Shown piece after piece: positions 57,231 through 64,000 of a stretch of DNA of 64,000 nucleotides; position 1 is the first letter of the stretch, and every line of letters starts with the position of its first letter. This stretch comes from Sambucus nigra (lineage: Eukaryota; Streptophyta; Magnoliopsida; Dipsacales; Adoxaceae): positions 58,874,678-58,938,677 of the forward strand of contig OX422213.1 of assembly GCA_949130495.1 (NCBI GenBank), in the 5' to 3' direction. The position numbers and the translations under genes were made by a program. The notes beneath the pieces are model-generated. The model made no database searches and had not been told where the DNA came from. It worked only from the letters and a program-made list of their open reading frames with translations.

Positions 57231-60200
57231 TGTGACACCCCGCCTAATAATATATCGAGAGATCACTCCAATATTAAATTAAAACAGGAGTCGCATAAGG
57301 ATCATTCTTAACATCACTGTCGAAAATCCATTTAATTACTAATAACCTATTAGGCCGGTGTCAAAATTTTAACTTTACTACTCTATTTAACAACTTTAAA
57401 TAAAACATCCACACAGTTTTGCGGAAATGAAACTAAAATAAAATAAAATAAGTGAACACTCGGTCAAAATATACAACCATATCGAATGATGTACTCAAAG
57501 AATAAATAAATGCAGTTGGACCATTGGCCCGAATGTTTATACAGTACCTCCTATCTAGATTACAAGAATGGAATCTGCTATTAAAAACCTGCACACATCC
57601 ACAGCCGCTGCAGCTGACGTCTGACTCGAAAGAAGTGCCATCCAGGCATCCCTGTGTCTGGAAACCTATATATATATATAATATAGAAAGAAAGGAAACG
57701 TAGATAAACAGGTCAGAGCCCGAGTTTTGAAAATATTTAGCAAGTGCATATATGCCTTATTTTTAGATAAAGGTTTTATCTCATGTTTAAGTTTGGTATC
57801 GCACTTCCATGAGATACCCTTCACCTCTCCACTAACAGTGCACTCCTAGCGCATCGCTCTAAACCTCCTAGTCAAGCTACCCTGCTAAACTAGTGTATTA
57901 CCCAACCACTATCAATCCTAGATAGTCCAAGTAATGTACTAAGGGCTAAACTTCATCCCAGTCACAACGTTATGCCATGTTCGTGCGTGGGGTGTCTCGC
58001 AAAGCGAAATCCAAACAAGGAACCACCCCCGAGACACTACTACGCGGCATGGTAGATCGTCGGGATCCATTAGACCCTTGGTACTCAATTCATCCATGTA
58101 TACATATTCATATTACAAAATACATCCGGATCTATCTCCCGGAATGATAATCCATATACAAAGTATTTATCACTACTTTCATTTTCTCAAAAATTCCCAT
58201 TTCCTTAATTATATCAAGGAAATGTAAATATAAAAGCCAATTCATTATCATGAATTGCTTTAACAAATCATATACTTTTAAAAGTCAATTTTATTATCAT
58301 AAATATGCTTTTCTGTTTCAAAATATCCCATTTCCCTTTTTATATTCAGGAAATGTATTCAAAGCCATTTTCATTATCATAAAATTGCTTTGATCATATC
58401 ATATGCTTCCACTTCCCTTCTTCCATCGGGGAGGTGTTACCGAAGCCCAATTCATATAACCCATTTCCCTTCCTATATCCAGGAAATGTAATTAAAGCCA
58501 ACCCATTATCACGAATTGCTTTAACATAACGCATTCTAAGACTTCCCGTCCGGGTTTCCCAACTGTGCGCGCCCCTAAATGGCTATCATCTTCCAGGGCC
58601 TATCATCAAGACAACCTGGGATCCTACATCGCAAGACGTCGGGAAGCGGCCATATGCTTGCGGGATAGTCAAGACCACACCCGAAATCTCCTAACTAGCG
58701 CAGAAAAATATACAATAAACGCTCATATAGCCTATAGGAGTATATCCACCCTGCATTCATTAGCTAGGGGGCTTCACCATACATACGCAAACTTCCCTTA
58801 TGATAGCGATTTAGAGAGGTGTGTATCCTCATTTTCATTAATTAAGAAAATAATTTATCTTTCCTTTTTGAAAACATTTATTTTTACATTTTCAAAAGTC
58901 ATTTATCTTAATTCATATATATACTTTAATCACATAGTATATATATATACCATATATTCCTACCTGAATATATAAAAATGGCCATATTTGCCAAACCATC
59001 TATCGATGACCCTTAATCCCAAAGATTCTCTCAAGAATCCTAATCATGCATTCATATATGCATGATACTCAACCCAAAATATTTTCTTACTTTAACAAGT
59101 AATATATATATACCAAAATCCCATCTATGGATTCATTTGGATTTCTCCAATTATACTAATACACTCTAAGTGAATATACACATATATAAATTCCCAATTC
59201 CTCAAGTCCTTTAGGACATAACCCTCTATAATACTCTAATTTAGAGGGCCCTTAAACTTTAGACTCAAAAAGGAGAAATTATCATAATCTCCAAAATCTT
59301 GGGCTGAAAACAGGGTACCAGTCGACCAGTCCTAGACCCCGGTCGACCGCGGGTTGCAAATAAGCCTACGAAACAAAGCAGTAGGCCCTTTCTTCTTGAC
59401 GCGGTCGATCGGTCACACCAGGTCTCCCAAAACTAAATTCCTTGATCCAACAACCCAAATTCATTTACGAGGTTTCTAAACTACACTGAAAATTATCCCG
59501 AACATCTACACGATTTATTCTAGCCTTTATTTTTCCAATTCCCGATTTGATTTTCGTGCTGATGATTTCAATCCGGAGCTTCCATCTTGTAAAAATCATA
59601 TCAAATCAAGGAAAAATCAGAAAAATACGCGGTCAGCGCCCACACGACCGTATCGAAAAGATCTACAACTCTTGTGTTTTGGCCGAGAGCAAAATCAATT
59701 CTTTTCCTAGCAAAAATGCCCCCGAAAGTCACAGGTTACTATTTATCGTCTTCTCCGAGAAGATTTCGGCCATTAAAGATTATCCCAAGCTTTTGTTGCC
59801 TCACCCAACGTCCTACAGCCTCAACCAACTACAAATACACATATAATACGGGTTCTAAACATCCTAGAACCCGAAATCATCCAATAATTTAGGTTAAAAC
59901 CTAAGTTTCTCCAATTATCAAATTTTAGGGGTTTATTCGTTTTAATTCCCAAAAACCCGTTTTATCCACGAATACCCAACCCAAAATCTTTAGGTTTTAA
60001 TTATACCAAACTACGGTATGAGATAATTATGCAAAAATTGAAATAAAACAAGTAAACACTTGCTTCGTGGATATAATCCGACGACCTCGAGTCGAATCCG
60101 GAGGAGTTTGGCCCTCTCCTTTCTTCCTCCTCTCTCTCTTCTCTCTCTTATCTTTCTTTCTTTCCTCTATTTTCTCCCACTCCCTCTCTTTATATAGAAA

Positions 60201-60629
60201 GAAAAGTGTTTAACCCCTTAATACCCCCAAAACGACTCATTTACTCAATTACGAGCCCGTTTAACTCTAAAATTCCCCGAAACTCCATTTCGACAATCGG
60301 ACACTCTTTTCCGACAATCTTGGACATTCCGAGACTCACGGCGCAGTCGAAGTTCCCATCCGAGGTACTTGACCGCAAATTACTATTCTAACCCATATAA
60401 CTTAATGCAGGTTTTCCAATAAAAATCTCACCTTTTTTATCGCTATACTTCACGACGACATATAATTAAAATATTTTGACCTATATAGTCCCAAAAATAA
60501 TCACAACATCCTTCTAAAATCACTTAATACTTGAAAATCCTAAAAATTACTATTTAGGGAAATTCCCCAAATTGCCAATTTATATTTAATTATGGAATTT
60601 AATCGTCTCTAAATGGGCAGGTTGTTACA
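57231..60629 (-). repeat. Array LTR 2
   Basis: 3399 bp, TGTGACACCCCGCC to GGGCAGGTTGTTACA. It is 42 bp shorter than LTR 1, mainly through losses of about 20-30 bp in the palindrome cluster (near 59412) and about 20 bp near 60110 (a CCAAATCTACC-containing stretch). Otherwise collinear. Confidence 0.93.
59316..59412. repeat. GGTCGACC palindrome cluster in array LTR 2
   Basis: ACCAGTCGACCAGT (59318-59331) corresponds to ACCGGTCGACCGGT in LTR 1 with both outer CpG-type sites changed. CGGTCGACCG (59340-59349) is a perfect 10-bp palindrome here. GCGGTCGATCGG (59401-59412) is followed at once by TCACACC: the fourth motif of LTR 1 and its spacer are gone. Confidence 0.9.
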
Positions 60630-62862
60630 TACTCCCCCCTTACAATGAAATTTCGTCCTCAAAATTCAGGCATAACCTACACCACCAAATCCTGGAATCA
60701 TTTCAAATCCTAATACCTCAAGGGAAACGATACTAACCCCATGGTTCCTAACCATATACCACACTGCCACCACGGACATAAAGTGACTCCAATAGCGTCA
60801 CATAGCACTCATCATTACTAGTGCCTCACGGCATAAATTTCAACTTTATATACTACGCCCCTTCTATTTCAGGCAGTATATAAACCAACTTACTAAGGTG
60901 CCCATACACCTTTCTAACCTCTGTACATCTGCACACTCATAGTGAACGTCTGACACGCAACACTCTCTCCCATTAAGGGTCTCCTTTCCTCGGTGTAATA
61001 CTCACCTATGGGTCCTCCGAACCCACAAAATTCCATTCTCCTAAACTCGGCGCCACTAACTCTAATAAAAATACTAAGGTTTAAGCGTTACTCTAACTAT
61101 GCGAAACGAGTGTAATCCTAAGTATATCTCTAGTGCCCAAGGCCTCTCTCAACTTTCGACATTTGCTCGGTTTCGTGCGTGGGACGTCTCGCCGAAGCGA
61201 AATCCAAACAAGGAACCCTCCCGTTACACTACTCCCTCGCGTAGTCGGTCATAGAGATATAGCGACGTAAGGCACACCAGCGGGACGTCCTAAATCCTAC
61301 CTACGCTAAACTACGAATGCATTTCTACTATCTTATCCTTCCGCCCATACGGAAGGAAACCTAATCCATTGAAGTTCCCACTTTTTGTAAAAGTGTCACG
61401 TACATAATACCCAAAACATACCTTCTCAAAATTTGCCTTTTCATTAAGGCCTTACTGTTATCCTCAAATCAATTTCTCTAAGTCCAACCTCACCCATCCA
61501 CTTGTGGCGAGGGGACCACTTTAGTGCTTTTCCATAGCACAATCATTCTATAAGTATATCATCATCATGTGGCTCATAGCTTATAGTGGTTCATCCACAC
61601 TATAAGACTTTTCCACAAAACCAATATCCTTGCATCCCATAACAGCTCTCCACTCCCGACGCCGTTAAGAGTCATGTGTGGAGTGTCTCGCACAACGAAA
61701 TCCAAACAAGGAACCCCTCCACACATTGACCCTTGACTTCGTTGGTTATGGAGATCCGTTATTTCAAACATCCAACCAGGATATCCCTATCCCCTAATCC
61801 AACAAAAAGGTGGTCTGAACTCCTATCTCTAACTAAGAGTCATACCACCCTGCGCTCGTACTCAATTTAAGTCCTTGTGCAATCAATAATGAGCTTAATC
61901 TTACCGCTCAACAATAATCCTGTGGCCTTAAATCATATATATAAGGTCTCCATATACCCAAATCACGATAAGAAAACCTCTACTTATCGAAGTTTCGTAT
62001 ACCCATAATAAATAGGGTGAACTCAAACTATATCTAGGTGAAACACCGCAACAACAACCCGTTCCCTCCAGGAACCATGGACACGATAGTCTTGCCATCA
62101 TTAGCCTGCTATCATTTCGAAAGTACCAATACATATATACTCACCATAATACCATACGCGCATGAACATATAGAACGCGTATCCCAAACCAGATATATAT
62201 ATACAATATATCAACACCCTCCTTTATGGCGAATGAAGGAAAATAAAATTCGGCTATCGCGAAAAACACATAGACATACATTATATAATGTTATCGAGAC
62301 CGTCACAACTCAAATTTCACACACGAGTCTAGGGCTAACAAACATTGCGACTTTATCTAGCCACTCCACTTATACCTCTTCCTTCTGAGGTAAAACTCAT
62401 AATAATATCCTTCTCATTCCGACTAAATCGTGGGGACTCATGGTTAAGACTATCCGTAAGATCCCTTTCGAACCCTCAATTTCAATGAGGAATTCGACTT
62501 TAGTACCACTCTCTACTTCAGTGGTACTGCGGTACTCCTAACTACCATTATTTAGTAGTCGCCGCCAAAATACTTAACAATTACCATAAGGAGAGTGACC
62601 TTTACTAAGGCCCTCGTCCCCAACTTCCACCAGCTGCTCCAGCTAAGCCTCACCTCCTGCTGCCATCCAAGACCCTCACAAGATCCTCAAACGAGCGCGC
62701 AAAAGATTTCTATAATCTCATAATTGGAAGGAGAAAGAAATATGACAAGAGAAATCAAAAATCCTAGTCCTGAGGCTCTATAACAAATGAGAGAAACGCT
62801 GAAAGTGTAGTACGTCCGCACAGATTCCTAAGGACACTAGAACCTGATGCTCTGATACCATC
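60630..62862 (-). mobile_element. Array interior 3, near-identical to interior 1
   Basis: 2233 bp, same length as interior 1. Differences I noticed: C to T at about 61081 and 61100, C to G near 61223, T to C near 61288, G to A near 60713, C to A near 62743. Everything else compared was the same. Confidence 0.93.
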
Positions 62863-64000
62863 TGTGACAACCCGCCTAATAAGATACCGGGCGATCACTC
62901 CAATATTAAATTAAAACAGGAGTCTCATATGGATCATTCTTAGCATCACTGTCGAAAATCCATTTAATTACTAATAACCTATTAGGCTGGTGTCAAATTT
63001 TTAACTTTACTACTCTATTTAACACCTGCAAATAAAACATCCACATAGTTTTGCGAAAATGAAACTGAAATGAAATAAAATAACCGAACACTCGGTGAAA
63101 ATATACAACCATATCGAATGTTGTACTCAAAGAATAAATAAATGCAGTTGGACCATTGGCCCGAATGTTTATACAATACCTCCTATCTAGATTACAAGAA
63201 TGGAAGCGGCTATCAAAAACCTGCATGCATCCACAGCTGCTGCAGCTGACATTTGACTCGAAAAGAAGTGCCATCCAGGCATCCCTGTGTCTGGACACCT
63301 ATATATATATATAATATAGAAAGAAAGGAAAAGTAGATAAATGGGTCAAAGCCCGAGTTTTGAAAATATTTAGCAAGTGCATAAATGCCTTATTTTTAGA
63401 AAAAGGTTTTATCTCATATTTAAGTTTTGTATCGCACTTCCATGAGATACCCCTCACCTCTCCACTAATAGTGCACTCCTATCGCATTGCTCTAAACCTC
63501 CTAGTCAAGCGACCCTGCTAAAGTAGTCTATTACCCAACCACTATCAATCCTAGATAGTCCAAGTAATGTACTAAGGGCCTAACTTCATCCCAGTCTCAA
63601 TGATATGCCATGTTCGTGCGTGGGGTGTCTCGCAAAGCGAAATCCAAACAAGGAACCCCCTCGATACACTACTACGCGGCACGGTCGATCGTCGGGATCC
63701 ATTAGACCCTCGGTACTCGATTCATCCATGTATACATATTTATATTACAAAATACATCCGGATCTATCTCCCGGAATGAGAATCCATATACAAAGTATTT
63801 ATCACTACTTTCATTTTCTCAAAGCTTCCCATTTCCTTTATTATATCAAGGAAATGTAAATATAAAAGCCAATTCATTATCATGAATTGCTTTAACAAAT
63901 CATATACTTTTAAAAGCCAATTTTATTATCATAAAAATTCTTTTCCGTTTCAAAATATCCCATTTACCTTTTTATATTCAGGAAATGTATTCAAAGCCAT
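62863..64000 (-). repeat. Array LTR 3, cut by the window end
   Basis: The first 1138 bp match LTR 1 from 51554 with about one change noticed (G to T near 63482). The rest is outside the window, so the array continues. Confidence 0.93.

Larger units (their letters stand above)
49277..64000 (-). mobile_element. Tandem LTR-interior array of a non-coding chromovirus-like element
   Basis: Order from the left: 44 bp of LTR end (49277-49320), interior 1 (49321-51553), LTR 1 (51554-54994), interior 2 (54995-57230), LTR 2 (57231-60629), interior 3 (60630-62862), LTR 3 (62863 to beyond the window). Every junction is the native LTR border and there are no target duplications between units, so neighbours share LTRs. 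Positions 49277-52691 recur at 60586-64000 with a constant offset of 11309 bp and only about seven to ten substitutions noticed. Sense is minus by primer and polypurine tracts. No coding motif is found in any interior. Confidence 0.93.

Overview
The window is a piece of plant nuclear heterochromatin, almost certainly from a flowering plant. It is AT-rich and carries no recognisable host gene, rRNA or tRNA gene. Everything I could identify is LTR retrotransposon: Tat-lineage Ty3/gypsy elements with two RNase H regions and an antisense extra ORF, non-autonomous relatives, chromovirus-like non-coding elements primed by initiator Met tRNA, and solo LTRs. The reading frames are broken by stops and frameshifts, so the proteins below are fossils. 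The names A, B, T1, T2, G3, S1, S2, X and 'mini' are mine.

Layout. Positions 1-47692 are a deep nest. The oldest layer is G3, a minus-strand Tat-like element (40306-about 47690). T2, a plus-strand Tat element, lies in G3's antisense ORF; its 3' part runs 21173-40305 and ends in a 506-bp LTR. T1, a minus-strand Tat element (8280-21172), is inserted in T2's reverse transcriptase. Element A (1-8279, minus, 5' part only) is inserted in T1's antisense ORF. A 2.66-kb element with two LTRs and a 240-bp interior ('mini', 5232-7895) sits in A's LTR. T1 also holds solo LTR S1 (11404-15286, target duplication gttac) in its integrase. T2 also holds element B (22678-34232, same family as A), whose right LTR holds solo LTR S2 (30654-33601, target duplication ctaaa).

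Positions 47693-49276 are LTR-like sequence (X) in the plus orientation. From 49277 to the window end is a head-to-tail array in which about 3.4-kb LTRs alternate with about 2.23-kb non-coding interiors. The first 3.4 kb of the third unit matches the first unit at an exact offset of 11309 bp with only a few differences, while the middle unit is clearly more diverged, so the array has a two-unit higher-order period.

The most unusual signal is a recurring design: short stem-loops or palindromes whose arms differ between copies while self-complementarity is kept. It appears as TCGA-centred palindrome clusters in four different LTRs (GAATCGATTC, TCGATCGATCGA, ACCGGTCGACCGGT, GTTCGAAC), as a constant-loop/variable-stem module repeated in LTRs and in the array interior, as hairpin minisatellites between pol and the antisense ORF of T1 and T2, and as AGGA-loop hairpins near polypurine tracts. 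Boundaries, target duplications, primer sites and motif positions were read directly from the sequence. Family assignments rest on protein motifs recognised by eye.
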